64,000 nucleotides of DNA from Balneola sp. (GTDB taxonomy: Bacteria > Bacteroidota > Rhodothermia > Balneolales > Balneolaceae), in assembly GCA_017643645.1 (NCBI GenBank), contig JAEPNB010000005.1:186001-250000 (forward strand), written 5' to 3'. Below are positions 8,597 through 18,958 of the stretch, piece by piece. The notes beneath the pieces are model-generated. The model did no database searches. It saw nothing but the letters and a program-made list of their open reading frames with translations, and was not told the DNA's origin. The position numbers were made by a program, and so were the translations under genes. Position 1 is the stretch's first letter. Each line of letters begins with the position of its first letter.

Positions 8597-9859
8597 ATGC
8601 AAAAGAAATTAATTCTGCCTATTGCCCTTGTACTTTCCGTTGTAATTTTATGGATGGTTTTCGGTGGCAATAATGATGAAACAGCCGAACTTTATACCTC
8701 TCCCAGGCAAGGTGAATTTGTAGTTGAAGTAATTAGTACGGGTGAATTGCGTGCTAAAAACTCAACAGAAATTAAAGGACCACAAGGAGTTAGAGATTTT
8801 CGTATTAACAACATGAAAGTTCAGCGGTTGATCCCAGAAGGCTCCATTGTAAAAAAAGGTGACTTTGTTGCTGAATTAGATCGCTCTCCTATTCTTGCGA
8901 AAATGCAGGATGCTCAACTTGAAGTTCAGCAAGCCCAATCACAAGTTACACAAGCTCAGTTAGATAGCACTCTTACGCTCTCACAAGCCCGTGACAACCT
9001 CATAAATCTTGAATATGCATTGGAAGAACGCCAGATAGCTGTTGATCAGTCAAAGTATGAATCACCTGCGGTTCAACGTCAAGCCGTCATAGAACTGGAT
9101 AAAGCTAAAAGAACTCTGGCTCAGGAAAAGAAGAACTATCAGACTAAAGTAAAGCAAGCTGTTGCCAAGATCAGCGAGATCGAAGCAGAACTTTCAAAAA
9201 AACAAAACGAGCTTAACAAAATTCAGGCTCTTATGAGCGAATTCACAGTTTATGCGCCGGATAAAGGAATGCTAATATATAAACGTAATTGGAATGGAAG
9301 TAAAGTTACGGTTGGAGAGGACATCAGTGCATGGAACCCTATAGTGGCTGAGCTACCCGACTTTACCGTTATGGAGTCTCTTACTTATGTTAATGAAATT
9401 GATATTCAGAAAGTAAAAGAGGGTCAAAAAGTAATTGTTGGCTTAGATGCAGTACAAGGTAAAATTCTGGATGGTACCGTAACCAGCGTAGCAAATATTG
9501 GTGAGCAGCGTCCTAATTCTGACTCAAAAGTGTATGAAGTTATTATTGAAATAGCAGGAACAGATAGTTTATTACGTCCCGCCATGACAACCAGTAATGA
9601 AATCCAGATTGACAAGCTTGATAATGCTATTTCAATTCCTTTAGAAACTATTCACGCACAGGATTCTCTGAGCTTTGTATTTTTGAAAGATGGTATTGGT
9701 TCAAAAATGCAGCAGGTAGAACTTGGATTGATCAATGAAAATGAGGCCGTTATTCATCGTGGAATTTCGATGGATGACCGTTTATATCTCTCAATGCCTG
9801 AAGACACTTCGGGAATAACTAAATCTTATCTGAAAGACGATATCACCTCAAACAATTAA
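8597..9859 (+). CDS. HlyD/MacA-like periplasmic adaptor subunit
   Basis: Membrane-fusion (adaptor) protein that links an inner-membrane transporter to an outer-membrane channel. It has one N-terminal membrane anchor (about residues 4-22), a barrel/lipoyl half before and after a long alpha-helical hairpin (about 95-215, rich in Gln, Lys and Glu), and a beta-barrel region around 255-345. It starts the three-gene cluster adaptor, FtsX-type permease and TolC-like protein, all on the plus strand with little or no spacing. The 420-residue length fits. Substrate unknown. Confidence 0.85.
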   Translation: MQKKLILPIALVLSVVILWMVFGGNNDETAELYTSPRQGEFVVEVISTGELRAKNSTEIKGPQGVRDFRINNMKVQRLIPEGSIVKKGDFVAELDRSPILAKMQDAQLEVQQAQSQVTQAQLDSTLTLSQARDNLINLEYALEERQIAVDQSKYESPAVQRQAVIELDKAKRTLAQEKKNYQTKVKQAVAKISEIEAELSKKQNELNKIQALMSEFTVYAPDKGMLIYKRNWNGSKVTVGEDISAWNPIVAELPDFTVMESLTYVNEIDIQKVKEGQKVIVGLDAVQGKILDGTVTSVANIGEQRPNSDSKVYEVIIEIAGTDSLLRPAMTTSNEIQIDKLDNAISIPLETIHAQDSLSFVFLKDGIGSKMQQVELGLINENEAVIHRGISMDDRLYLSMPEDTSGITKSYLKDDITSNN

Positions 9860-9868
9860 TCATTCCTC

Positions 9869-11227
9869 GTGCTTCAAAAACTTCTTTATAATTTTGATAT
9901 TGCCATTGAAGCTATCCGCAGAAACAAGTTGCGGGCTTTTCTCACTTCTCTTGGAATAATCTTTGGTGTTGGCTCTGTAATTGCAATGCTGGCTATAGGT
10001 ACCGGAGCTCAACAAGAAGTACTTTCTCAAATGCAATTGTTGGGTACAAATAATGTAATTATTCAACCGGTGATTGAGCAGGAAGAAGGTCAGGTTGATG
10101 AAGAAAATGCTACTGAAGAAAGCAAGAGATTTTCTCCCGGTTTAACCCTTGAAGACTTAAGGAGCATTCAATCTGTATTACCGGAAATTGAATTTGTCAG
10201 CCCTGAAATTGTGTATGAAACAAATTTCATTCGAAACGCTAGAATGAGGACCGGTAAACTAGTTGGTGTTAATGATGATTATTTCAACATCAATAATTTT
10301 GAAGTAATAAGTGGATCAAATTTTTCTGATGCACAAATCGAAAGCTCTTCTCCTGTTTGCATTATAGGCTATGACGTACGTTCAAAATTCTTTGCAGGAC
10401 AAGATCCTATCGGTAAAAAAATCAAAGTAGGTCATCTTTGGTTAACAGTAGTTGGGGTGCTGAAAAAGCGTGATCTGTCTACTGAAAATATTGAGAGCCT
10501 CGGAATCAGAAATTACAATCTGGATATTTTTGCTCCCGCAACAACCGTGCTCCTTCGTTTTAAAAACCGTGCTCTTCTCACAAAAAAAGATTTAAGCGGC
10601 GGTAGCTCTACCGTTTTTTTCGGAGGGGGAATGATGGTGAGTTCAGGTGGCTCAGGTAAAGGTGGAGATGGGAACTACAATCAGTTGGACAAACTTATCG
10701 TAAGAGTAAGCGATACCAAATACAGCGTCCCAATTGCTGAAGTGTTGTCACGCATGCTTAAACGACGACACAATGACGTTGTGGATTTTGAGATCATTGT
10801 ACCCGAACAGCTTCTGCAGCAAGAGCAACGAACTAAACGAATTTTCAATATTGTTCTTTCTTCTATCGCATCTATTTCTTTGATCGTTGGTGGGATTGGA
10901 ATCATGAATATCATGCTGGCTTCAGTTGTTGAACGCTACCGTGAAATCGGAATCAGAATGGCTGTAGGAGCACAAAAAAAGGACATCGAATTACAGTTTT
11001 TGACAGAAGCACTTACCATCAGTATTACCGGTGGCATTTTGGGCATTATCCTCGGAATGCTTTTCAGTTTCGCCATTGAAGCCACTGCCGATATAGCCAC
11101 CATTGTTACTCCCATTTCAATTTTCATTTCATTTGGCGTGGCGCTTTTAATTGGAGTAGTCTTCGGATTTTTTCCTGCAAAACGCGCCGCTCAACAAGAT
11201 CCAATACACGCGTTAAGACATGAATAA
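9869..11227 (+). CDS. MacB-like ABC transporter permease (MacB_PCD/FtsX domains, no ATPase domain)
   Basis: Permease of the MacB type: an N-terminal transmembrane helix followed by a periplasmic core domain (about 45-320, with a Gly/Ser-rich insert near 245-270) and a C-terminal FtsX block of three helices (GGIGIMNIMLASVVERYREIGIRMAVG region, ending PAKRAAQQDPIHALRHE). GTG start at 9869, 9 bases after the adaptor stop. The family normally works with a separate or fused nucleotide-binding domain. None is fused here and none is encoded in this operon, so the ATPase must come from elsewhere. Confidence 0.88.
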   Translation: MLQKLLYNFDIAIEAIRRNKLRAFLTSLGIIFGVGSVIAMLAIGTGAQQEVLSQMQLLGTNNVIIQPVIEQEEGQVDEENATEESKRFSPGLTLEDLRSIQSVLPEIEFVSPEIVYETNFIRNARMRTGKLVGVNDDYFNINNFEVISGSNFSDAQIESSSPVCIIGYDVRSKFFAGQDPIGKKIKVGHLWLTVVGVLKKRDLSTENIESLGIRNYNLDIFAPATTVLLRFKNRALLTKKDLSGGSSTVFFGGGMMVSSGGSGKGGDGNYNQLDKLIVRVSDTKYSVPIAEVLSRMLKRRHNDVVDFEIIVPEQLLQQEQRTKRIFNIVLSSIASISLIVGGIGIMNIMLASVVERYREIGIRMAVGAQKKDIELQFLTEALTISITGGILGIILGMLFSFAIEATADIATIVTPISIFISFGVALLIGVVFGFFPAKRAAQQDPIHALRHE

Positions 11228-12692
11228 AAGAACATTATTTTCCTTATTTGTAATAATTCTTCTTGGAACAATTCAAATCAGTGCTCAGGCTGTCCGAAGT
11301 TTAACCCTTAAAGAAAGTATTGAAATTGCAAAAGATAACAGTCCACTTTCCAGAGCTGCAACTTTCAGTTTAATTGCTTCTAAATGGAGATATAAATCCT
11401 TTAGAGCTGATCTATTACCCGGGTTTGCACTTTCTGGAGATGCCCCCAATTTCAGTAATCAAATTTTTGCAAATGTACAGGATGATGGTACAGTTGTTTT
11501 TTCTAGAAGAACACAGTCAGAAGCCTCTATAAATTTTTCAGCCAGTCAAAATATTTTGCCAACCGGAGGGAATCTTTCTCTTTCAACAGGGATAACCCGC
11601 CTTGGAATCTTCAATGGCGAGAATACATATGCATGGCAGAGTACGCCGTTAATAGCAAGTTATACTCAACCTCTTTTTCAGTTCAATAATCTGAAATGGA
11701 GGAACAAGATTGAACCCCTTCGCTTTAAGATTGCTGAAAAGCAATTTGTAGAAGACCTCGAAGATCTCTCTTTTACGGTAACCCAAAGCTTTTTTGATGT
11801 GTTAATTTCTAAGATCAATGTTGAAATTGCTGAGTTCAATGTTACAGTTAATGATTCTATATATAATATTTCTAAAGGCAGATACGAAGTGGGAAGCCTT
11901 GCTGAAAATGATCTTCTTCAAACTGAACTTGCATATAGAAACGCTGAAACTTCGTTAACGAATGCAAAGCTGAACTATCAACGAGCTGAAGAAAATTTCA
12001 AAGCTCTTCTTGGTATTGATAATGACGTAACACTTGAAGTAAAAGCCCCGAATACTGCGCCCGATATAAATCTGGACTTCGATAAAGCTCTAGAACTTGC
12101 CTTAGAAAATAATAGCCAGTCCCTTCAATTTCGACTAGACGAAATACAGGCAAATCAAGCTTACGATCAGGCAAAAAAAAATGCAGGATTTACAGCCACC
12201 TTGAGAGCAGATTATGGATTAAACCAAACCTCAACTGAGTTTGAAGATTTATACACGAACCCTGACAACAGACAGTTTTTTAATGTTCGTTTTCAAATCC
12301 CAATTTTTAACTGGGGAAAGAATATAGCCCAGATAAAGTCTGCTCGTAATCAACAGTTAGCCACTGCAAACAGTATTGAATATCAACGATTGCAATTTGA
12401 GTTGAGCGTAAGAAGTACCGTACGTGAGTTTGAACTTTTGAAGGGTCAGGTTGAGCTGGCAGAAATTTCGGATAACATTGCTGAGCGGCGATATGATGTG
12501 TCAAAAAACCGTTATTTGATTGGAAAAATCGATATCACTAATCTTTTTATTGCACAAAACGAAAAAGACAGTGCACGAAGAAATTATATTCAGGCTTTAA
12601 GAAATTACTGGTCAGGCTATTATAATTTACGCCGACTTACTTTGTATGACTTTGCTAAAGATCAGCCCATCTATCATGAAATAGACTTATAA
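11220..12692 (+). CDS. TolC-family outer-membrane efflux protein
   Basis: Outer-membrane channel component of the tripartite exporter. It has a signal peptide (residues 1-22, ending ISAQA) and two repeats of the TolC outer-membrane-factor domain with long amphipathic helices (about 170-260 and 380-470). The 490-residue length is normal. Its ATG lies inside the last codons of the permease gene (8-base overlap), so it is translationally coupled to it. Together the three genes form a MacAB-TolC-like export system. Confidence 0.88.
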   Translation: MNKRTLFSLFVIILLGTIQISAQAVRSLTLKESIEIAKDNSPLSRAATFSLIASKWRYKSFRADLLPGFALSGDAPNFSNQIFANVQDDGTVVFSRRTQSEASINFSASQNILPTGGNLSLSTGITRLGIFNGENTYAWQSTPLIASYTQPLFQFNNLKWRNKIEPLRFKIAEKQFVEDLEDLSFTVTQSFFDVLISKINVEIAEFNVTVNDSIYNISKGRYEVGSLAENDLLQTELAYRNAETSLTNAKLNYQRAEENFKALLGIDNDVTLEVKAPNTAPDINLDFDKALELALENNSQSLQFRLDEIQANQAYDQAKKNAGFTATLRADYGLNQTSTEFEDLYTNPDNRQFFNVRFQIPIFNWGKNIAQIKSARNQQLATANSIEYQRLQFELSVRSTVREFELLKGQVELAEISDNIAERRYDVSKNRYLIGKIDITNLFIAQNEKDSARRNYIQALRNYWSGYYNLRRLTLYDFAKDQPIYHEIDL

Positions 12693-12771
12693 GATTTAAT
12701 TACTTTTCAGATTTTAGTACTTCTTCAGTATTTCCTACATTTAGGAATTAACTAACTATCAAATCTGATTT

Positions 12772-13692
12772 ATGAAGTGTTTATCTGCTGTAATTTTTAT
12801 TGGGTTCATTCTGGGCTGTTCATCCCCAACACCAAAATTCGCTACTCACCCTGAAGGAGTGCAAACTGTTTCTCTTTTAGGTGACACATTACGTACAAAC
12901 TCCACAATGTTGCCTCAGGCGCTTTCTGAAAGAATCGACTCTTTGGTGCTCTTGGAAAGATCCAGAGATGCTGAAACAGAAGCTGTTATATGGGAAGCTC
13001 GATATTTGGGCTATAATGGTGAATACAGAAAAGCGATCGATCTGTTATCGAAAAGAATTGATCAAGATTCTAAGAACCCAGCCCTTTATCGTCATCGTGG
13101 GCACAGATATATTTCTCTTCGTGCTTTCGATCTGGCCATTAAAGATCTGGAAAAAGCTGCGGAGCTTATTAAGGATACTGAAGATATCGTAGAACAAGAC
13201 GGACTTCCAAATGCATTAAATCAGCCTACAAGTAGTTTACACACCAACATATGGTATCACTTAGGATTAGCTTACTATTTATCAGAAGATTTTGAAAAAG
13301 CACAGCGCGCATATGTGGAGTGCATCAATGCCAGTACGAATGATGATATGATGACTGCTGCACTATATTGGTATTACATGAGTCTCAGGCGGGATGGCCA
13401 GGATGAATATGCAGGAAAAATTATTGAACCCATACAAGCAGAAATGAATATCGTTGAAAATGACAGTTATCATAAACTGCTTTTAGTTTTCAAAGGAGAG
13501 TTTGATCCCAATGCGCTTCTGGATACAGAAACGGATGCACTAAGCGACGCAACCGTTGGATACGGAATTGGTAACTGGCACTATATAAACGGTAGAAAAG
13601 ACCGTGCAATGGAAATCTGGCAAAGTGTATATGATGCCGGAAACTGGGCTTCATTTGGGTTTATAGCAAGTGAAGCGGAGTTGGTTAAATAA
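12772..13692 (+). CDS. TPR-containing lipoprotein of unknown function
   Basis: N-terminal hydrophobic segment followed by a lipobox (FILGC, Cys16), so the mature protein should be lipid-anchored. Residues 75-230 form helical tetratricopeptide-like repeats, e.g. GEYRKAIDLLSKRI and ALYRHRGHRYISLRAFDLAIKDLEKA. No catalytic motif is visible. It is convergent with the M14 peptidase gene, and a hairpin overlapping its stop codon can terminate transcription from this side. The role may be scaffolding or binding in the envelope, by inference only. Confidence 0.7.
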   Translation: MKCLSAVIFIGFILGCSSPTPKFATHPEGVQTVSLLGDTLRTNSTMLPQALSERIDSLVLLERSRDAETEAVIWEARYLGYNGEYRKAIDLLSKRIDQDSKNPALYRHRGHRYISLRAFDLAIKDLEKAAELIKDTEDIVEQDGLPNALNQPTSSLHTNIWYHLGLAYYLSEDFEKAQRAYVECINASTNDDMMTAALYWYYMSLRRDGQDEYAGKIIEPIQAEMNIVENDSYHKLLLVFKGEFDPNALLDTETDALSDATVGYGIGNWHYINGRKDRAMEIWQSVYDAGNWASFGFIASEAELVK

Positions 13693-13710
13693 TATTACCA
13701 ACTCCTTTTT
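13677..13710 (+). terminator. Intrinsic terminator overlapping the stop of the TPR lipoprotein
   Basis: GGAGTTGGT pairs with ACCAACTCC across an AT-rich 11-base loop and is followed by TTTTT. The left arm is the last coding sequence of the lipoprotein gene, so the hairpin spans its TAA. On the other strand the same hairpin ends just before the 3' end of the M14 gene. Confidence 0.75.
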
Positions 13711-13713
13711 CGC

Positions 13714-16224
13714 TTAATTCCCTACAAAAAACACTGCGTTGCCAAATAACAATTTTCCATTGTGCCAAAAACCTCTGTACAAAGGATTATCGATCATATA
13801 AACAACTCTGCCTGAACCCATATTCTGAACTCCGAATGATAGAGTGTTTTCTAATGTCTTTTTAGCATCTGCTCCTACAAATCCACTTCTGTGTGCGTCA
13901 GCTTTTGCCGCACCCACATTCCATCCATTTTCAAGATATTCATATCCGGTTGAACCAAGCTTTAGTGACATATATGTATCCGTATAACCAAATGCTAAAG
14001 GATGGGTATTGTCCATTGCCAGTTCAAAAATAGAACCTGCATTTAGCCTGGATGCAAAAGCACGGTTTGATTCGCCATACTTTTTCAACTTATCATTTGG
14101 GTCTTCCTCTTTCTTCTCGTCGTCATCCTCAGGAGATTTTCTCTTTAAGTTAAAACCATCCTTACCGGCTAAAAACCCGTTTGCTCCTTCAACTGCTATC
14201 AGGGTGCCTCCTCCTCTTATCCATTCTTTCAGATCCTTTAGTCCATCTTCATCGAAGGTTCTTCCGTAAGACCCCGAAGGCATGATCATGACGTCATATT
14301 CATGCCAGTCTATATACCAAATATCATCTCTGTTTATAAGGTTAACAGGGTAATCAATCTGTTGGTCAAAATAATGCCAGATATGTCCTACCATATTAGA
14401 ACTGGTTCCTTCACCTGCTATAAGTCCAACTTTTGGAGCGGTTAAAAATTTAACTGAAGATGACCCAAAGTCTTTCCCTGAGTTTACAAATCCGGTTGCT
14501 ACAGGAGTGATAAACCGACCAAGTTCATCTGCCGTTTTCTTTACGATTTTATCAAAATCATCGCCCAGTTTTTCGTTACCGTTTCTTGTGATCACAAGCG
14601 TGCCGGCTTCATATTTATTTCCGTTTAATGTAAATGCTTCTTCTGCATAACGGGCATTTACTCCTTTTTTTAGAAGAGCCGCCAAATACTTCAAATCATC
14701 CAAGGAATTCCATTTTGCCAGATAAGCATATGGCTTATTTACATTTGCTGTTACTGATGCAGTAGTAGTGCTGGAAACCGGCTGCTGGTTAATATTTCCT
14801 TTTACGGCAAAGCCTTCCAGTCCATAAGCATAATGAGTTTCCCAGGCTGTGATGTCATACGTCAGAGAGTCTTCCAATTCAGGTTTTGGCTCGAATAAAA
14901 CTCTTACCAAAGTACCCTGAGGTTGAAAAGTGCTTATTACGTAATCACCTTCTTCAATATTTACTCTTCCCGTTTCTCCGGTTGTATAATCGTATCCTTC
15001 CATTCGGGAACTACTTGCTGCTTCTCCAAACTGAATATTTTGTTTGATCAAATATTGGAGTAAACTCGCAACTTTATCAGGATTACTGGATTTCTTTACT
15101 ACAAATGTTTTGTATTCACCGGCTCCATTCTCTCTTGTTTGCTGAAAATAGTTCGAAAATTCATCTACAACTCTTTCTTTGTTTTGAGCAGTAATCTCGA
15201 CCGTAGAAAGTCCTGTGGTTGAATGGTGGGTCAATCTGTCCCAAAGCCTTAATGTATCTCCTTCCGCTGTTCTGACACCAAGTCCACCACGACTGTGACC
15301 TGCTTGCTCATAGGTCATTCCAATAGCACCGTTGAATGTTGGCCAGGTATCGCCGTAGCTGGGATAGAACAGGTCAAAAAACTCTTTGGTGAAATACAGC
15401 CAGTTTTCCTGATCAAAATACTTTGCATGATTCTTACCGATCATAGTTTGATACTCACTTTGCCAATCGGTAATAGCCGTGTGATATGGTCTTGCAGCCG
15501 GAGCAAAATAATACGGGCTGTTGAAGCCCTGCTCATGAAAATCAACATGTACATGTGGCATCCAGGATAAATAAGCTTGAATTCTGTGCTGTGTTTCTAC
15601 TTGTGTTTGCCAAGCCCAATCTCTGTTCAGATCAAAATAATAGTGATTGGTTCTTCCTCCCGGCCACGGCTCACTATGCTCACGGGATTCCGGATTTACA
15701 TTTGGCTCTTTACCGGTCACAGATTTATTCCAATATACATATCGATCTCTTCCATCCGGGTTGATCATCGGATCCATCACAACCATTACATCATTCAACC
15801 ACTCAGTCTTTTCCGTAACCAATTTATAAATCGTATTTAAAGCAGCTTCACTCGATGAGGTTTCATTTCCGTGAACATTATAGCTTAACCAAACAATGGG
15901 AGTTTTATCAGCCGTTGGTTCCCCATCCATAAAACCAACTCGTTTCAAATTATTTGTTCTTATTTCTTCAGATCGATCTTGGTTTGCTACCGAACTCACT
16001 GTGGTCAATACCAACTCTCTTCCTTCATAGGTTTCTCCGTACTTCTGAATAGTAACCATATCAGAGTTCTCAGCTACATGCTGAAAATAAGCATGAACTT
16101 TATAATGTGATGTCCACTGTTCTCCCAGTTCATAACCCAAAAATTCCGCAGGCGACTGTAATTGAGCAAACGTTGCAGTAGATAAAACAAGAAGTAGAAT
16201 TATAGCTTTTAAACTTCTATACAT
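13714..16224 (-). CDS. Secreted M14-family zinc carboxypeptidase
   Basis: Secreted peptidase with a signal peptide (residues 1-20, ending TATFA). Zinc ligands are visible as His118 and Glu121 in NVHGNETSSSEA and His230 in HVDFHEQG. A probable catalytic Glu lies in MTYEQAGHSRGG. The peptidase domain covers about residues 25-370. The remaining 460 residues include a glutamine-amidotransferase-like segment (about 610-720, MIMPSGSYGR and GGTLIAVEGANG), an arrangement found in large M14 peptidases of Bacteroidota. No type IX tail is evident. Probably a nutrient-scavenging exoprotease. Confidence 0.88.
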   Translation of the reverse strand: MYRSLKAIILLLVLSTATFAQLQSPAEFLGYELGEQWTSHYKVHAYFQHVAENSDMVTIQKYGETYEGRELVLTTVSSVANQDRSEEIRTNNLKRVGFMDGEPTADKTPIVWLSYNVHGNETSSSEAALNTIYKLVTEKTEWLNDVMVVMDPMINPDGRDRYVYWNKSVTGKEPNVNPESREHSEPWPGGRTNHYYFDLNRDWAWQTQVETQHRIQAYLSWMPHVHVDFHEQGFNSPYYFAPAARPYHTAITDWQSEYQTMIGKNHAKYFDQENWLYFTKEFFDLFYPSYGDTWPTFNGAIGMTYEQAGHSRGGLGVRTAEGDTLRLWDRLTHHSTTGLSTVEITAQNKERVVDEFSNYFQQTRENGAGEYKTFVVKKSSNPDKVASLLQYLIKQNIQFGEAASSSRMEGYDYTTGETGRVNIEEGDYVISTFQPQGTLVRVLFEPKPELEDSLTYDITAWETHYAYGLEGFAVKGNINQQPVSSTTTASVTANVNKPYAYLAKWNSLDDLKYLAALLKKGVNARYAEEAFTLNGNKYEAGTLVITRNGNEKLGDDFDKIVKKTADELGRFITPVATGFVNSGKDFGSSSVKFLTAPKVGLIAGEGTSSNMVGHIWHYFDQQIDYPVNLINRDDIWYIDWHEYDVMIMPSGSYGRTFDEDGLKDLKEWIRGGGTLIAVEGANGFLAGKDGFNLKRKSPEDDDEKKEEDPNDKLKKYGESNRAFASRLNAGSIFELAMDNTHPLAFGYTDTYMSLKLGSTGYEYLENGWNVGAAKADAHRSGFVGADAKKTLENTLSFGVQNMGSGRVVYMIDNPLYRGFWHNGKLLFGNAVFFVGN

Positions 16225-16338
16225 AGTGTGATCGTTATGAATTAAAATTGTTTATTCTTCACGGATTTTACAGCTTACTTTTCCTTTGAACAACTCTTTT
16301 GAATAACTTTTACGGAATTATTAATCAATTACTGGCCA

Positions 16339-17109
16339 ATGCTTTCTAAAACCTTACTTTTTGCAATCATCATCTCGGGTTTTTCGTTAGATATAGTCAT
16401 GAGACATGATGTAGATGAATCCGAATACATTGCTTTAGCTGAAAAATATGCAGGTTCCTCAATCAGATTAAATGCCGGTTGTGGAACCTTTGTTCTCCCA
16501 AATGTAATTTTAACGGCCGCTCATGTTGCCATTGTTCCACAAATGGGGGACGATGTAACCGTAGATGGAGTAAAATATAAGATCTCGGAGATCATCATTC
16601 ATCCTGAATATGAAGACGGGAGAAGTCTCGCCAATGACATTGCTATAATAATTCTTGAAGAAGGTGTTCCCAATATTGAACTGGCAAAACTGTATTACAA
16701 TAATGACGAAGTTGGTAAAGAGATTATATTTGCCGGAACTGGATGGGCAGGCACCGGAGACAAAGGAATGGTTGAAGGCTCGATTAATAAAGACCGGAAA
16801 ATGCGTGCTGCTCAAAACAGAGTAGATGGAATTCGCGAAGATGGTTTCATTCGATTTACTTTTGACGCTCCTGATTCAGAAGATGCATTGCCTCTAGAAG
16901 GAATCAGTGGTCCGGGCGATAGTGGTGGTCCCGCTCTCTGGTTTGATGGCGACCAGGCATACATACTTGGTGTAAGTTCGCATCAAGACGGCAGAGGAAT
17001 GGGAAAACCGGAAGGTGTTTATAATGTCCACGAATTCTATACCAGAGTTTCAGAATTTACAGATTGGATTGAGACCGAATTAAAAAACAACGATATTGAT
17101 CTGAATTAA
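16339..17109 (+). CDS. Trypsin-like (S1 family) serine protease, exported
   Basis: Chymotrypsin-fold protease with a hydrophobic N-terminal export segment. The catalytic triad can be read directly: His62 in LTAAHVA, Asp100 in NDIAIIIL and Ser195 in GPGDSGGPAL. The 256-residue length is that of a single S1 domain with little else. It is transcribed away from the M14 carboxypeptidase gene with about 115 bases between, so both extracellular hydrolases may share a divergent control region. Substrate specificity cannot be told by eye. Confidence 0.88.
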   Translation: MLSKTLLFAIIISGFSLDIVMRHDVDESEYIALAEKYAGSSIRLNAGCGTFVLPNVILTAAHVAIVPQMGDDVTVDGVKYKISEIIIHPEYEDGRSLANDIAIIILEEGVPNIELAKLYYNNDEVGKEIIFAGTGWAGTGDKGMVEGSINKDRKMRAAQNRVDGIREDGFIRFTFDAPDSEDALPLEGISGPGDSGGPALWFDGDQAYILGVSSHQDGRGMGKPEGVYNVHEFYTRVSEFTDWIETELKNNDIDLN

Positions 17110-17195
17110 TAGTCAGCCACTAAAGCGCCATATCGCAAAAGCTATAAAATAAATTTTGTGGTTATGTGCTTCCGTGGCAAAAGAAATCGAAAGAT

Positions 17196-18953
17196 ATGCC
17201 CAGCAATCAAGACATCGCATCCAAACTCAGAGAAGTTTTCCAACTCATGCAATTGGCAGGAGAGAATCGCTTTAAGGCCATCGCCTTTGACAAAGCAGCT
17301 CTCACTGTAGATGGAATGAGCGATGATATCAACGAATACATCAACAATAAGAACCTGACCGATATTAAAGGGATCGGTAAATCCATTGCTGAAGATATTT
17401 ACGCTTATGCTGAAGCAGGAAAAATGCCGGTGCTGGAAGCTTTTCGCGAGAAAATACCGCCGGGACTTTTGAAATGGACTGAAATTTCAGGACTGGGTCC
17501 GAAGAACATCCTCAAAATTCATGAGACCTTCGGTATTACTGAAATTGAAGAGTTGAAAGAGCTGATCACTAATGGTGAGCTTGCAAAACTTCCCGGACTT
17601 GGAGGAAAGTCAGCCGAGAAAATTCAGAAGTCCATCGAATGGATGGAAAAATATGATGAGCGATGCAGACTGGATGAAGCTCAGAAAATTGCCGACGATA
17701 TTTACGCCAGTTTAAAAGATCTGGAAGGTGTTCAACAAATTGAACTCGCAGGATCATTACGCCGATCAAAAGAAACCATCGGTGATATTGATATTCTGAT
17801 TGCTGCTGAAGAAAAACATATCCCGGGATTATTTGAAGTATTCACCAATCACGGAAGAGTAACAGAAGTTCTTGGGAAAGGAGATACCAAAAGCTCTGTT
17901 CGAACAACAGATGGCCGACAGGTTGACCTCAGAATTGTGAAACCTGAAAATTTTGCTGCAGCCTTGATGTACTTCACAGGAAGTAAAGAACATAACGTCG
18001 AACTGCGATCTCGTGCCAGAAATAAAGGAATGAGTTTGAATGAATATGGTTTGTATAAACTCAAAGAAGACGGCGAGACCGATTGGGATGCTCCTCAGAA
18101 TTTCAAAACCGAATCGGATATATACAAATTATTAGACCTGAATTTTGTACCACCAGAATTGCGCGAAGATAGGGGTGAGTTTGAGATCTTTGAAACTCAA
18201 AAAGAGATCGACCTTGTAACGGACGATGATATTCGTGGAGTGATTCATGCTCATAGTACCTGGAGTGACGGTAAATTCTCCATCAAAGAAATGGCAGAAG
18301 CTTGTATAGAAAGAGGATATGAATATTTAGGAATTACTGATCACTCCCAAACGGCAGCTTACGCCGGAGGATTGAAGCCCGATGAAGTAAAACAGCAATG
18401 GGATGAAATTGATGCCTTGAATGAAGAATTCAAATCAGCAGGAACTAACTTTGTGATCTTTAAAGGAATCGAATCTGATATTTTAGCTGATGGAAGTCTG
18501 GATTATGATGATGATATTCTGGAAGGCTTCGATTTTATCATCGCTTCCGTTCATCAATCCTTAGAAATGCCGGAAAAGAAAATGATGGAGCGGTTCCGGA
18601 GTGCTATAAAGAATCCTTATACGAGAATGATCGGTCATCCAACCGGACGTTTACTCTTGAAAAGAGAAGAAAGCAAAATCGACCTGAACGAATTGGTAGC
18701 TTTGGCAGCAGAGCATAACACCGCTATCGAGATCAATGCAAACCCACGAAGATTAGATCTTGACTGGAAGTTCGGAAACAAAGCCAAAGAAGTTGGAATG
18801 ATGACTTCCATTAATCCCGATGCGCATACAATTGACGGCATCGACCTCATGAAATATGGAACCCGAATTGCCCGGAAAGGTAAATACGAGAAAGAGCGCG
18901 TTTTGAATACGAAAAGTGCAGAAGAGGTAAAAGCTTTTTTTGAGGCGAGGTAA
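17196..18953 (+). CDS. polX: DNA polymerase X family protein with PHP domain
   Basis: Bacterial PolX, a repair polymerase that fills short gaps. An N-terminal helix-hairpin-helix region (about 1-150, with KGIGKSIAEDI and LPGLGGKSAEKI) is followed by the polymerase-beta-type nucleotidyltransferase palm (LAGSLRRSKETIGDIDILI, metal-binding DID) and a C-terminal PHP exonuclease domain (VIHAHSTWSDG, GITDHSQ, HPTGR). A GTG further upstream (17166) is in frame, but MPSNQDIASKL at 17196 matches family N-termini, so I use that. At 585 residues it is full length. Confidence 0.93.
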   Translation: MPSNQDIASKLREVFQLMQLAGENRFKAIAFDKAALTVDGMSDDINEYINNKNLTDIKGIGKSIAEDIYAYAEAGKMPVLEAFREKIPPGLLKWTEISGLGPKNILKIHETFGITEIEELKELITNGELAKLPGLGGKSAEKIQKSIEWMEKYDERCRLDEAQKIADDIYASLKDLEGVQQIELAGSLRRSKETIGDIDILIAAEEKHIPGLFEVFTNHGRVTEVLGKGDTKSSVRTTDGRQVDLRIVKPENFAAALMYFTGSKEHNVELRSRARNKGMSLNEYGLYKLKEDGETDWDAPQNFKTESDIYKLLDLNFVPPELREDRGEFEIFETQKEIDLVTDDDIRGVIHAHSTWSDGKFSIKEMAEACIERGYEYLGITDHSQTAAYAGGLKPDEVKQQWDEIDALNEEFKSAGTNFVIFKGIESDILADGSLDYDDDILEGFDFIIASVHQSLEMPEKKMMERFRSAIKNPYTRMIGHPTGRLLLKREESKIDLNELVALAAEHNTAIEINANPRRLDLDWKFGNKAKEVGMMTSINPDAHTIDGIDLMKYGTRIARKGKYEKERVLNTKSAEEVKAFFEAR

Positions 18954-18958
18954 TTGAT

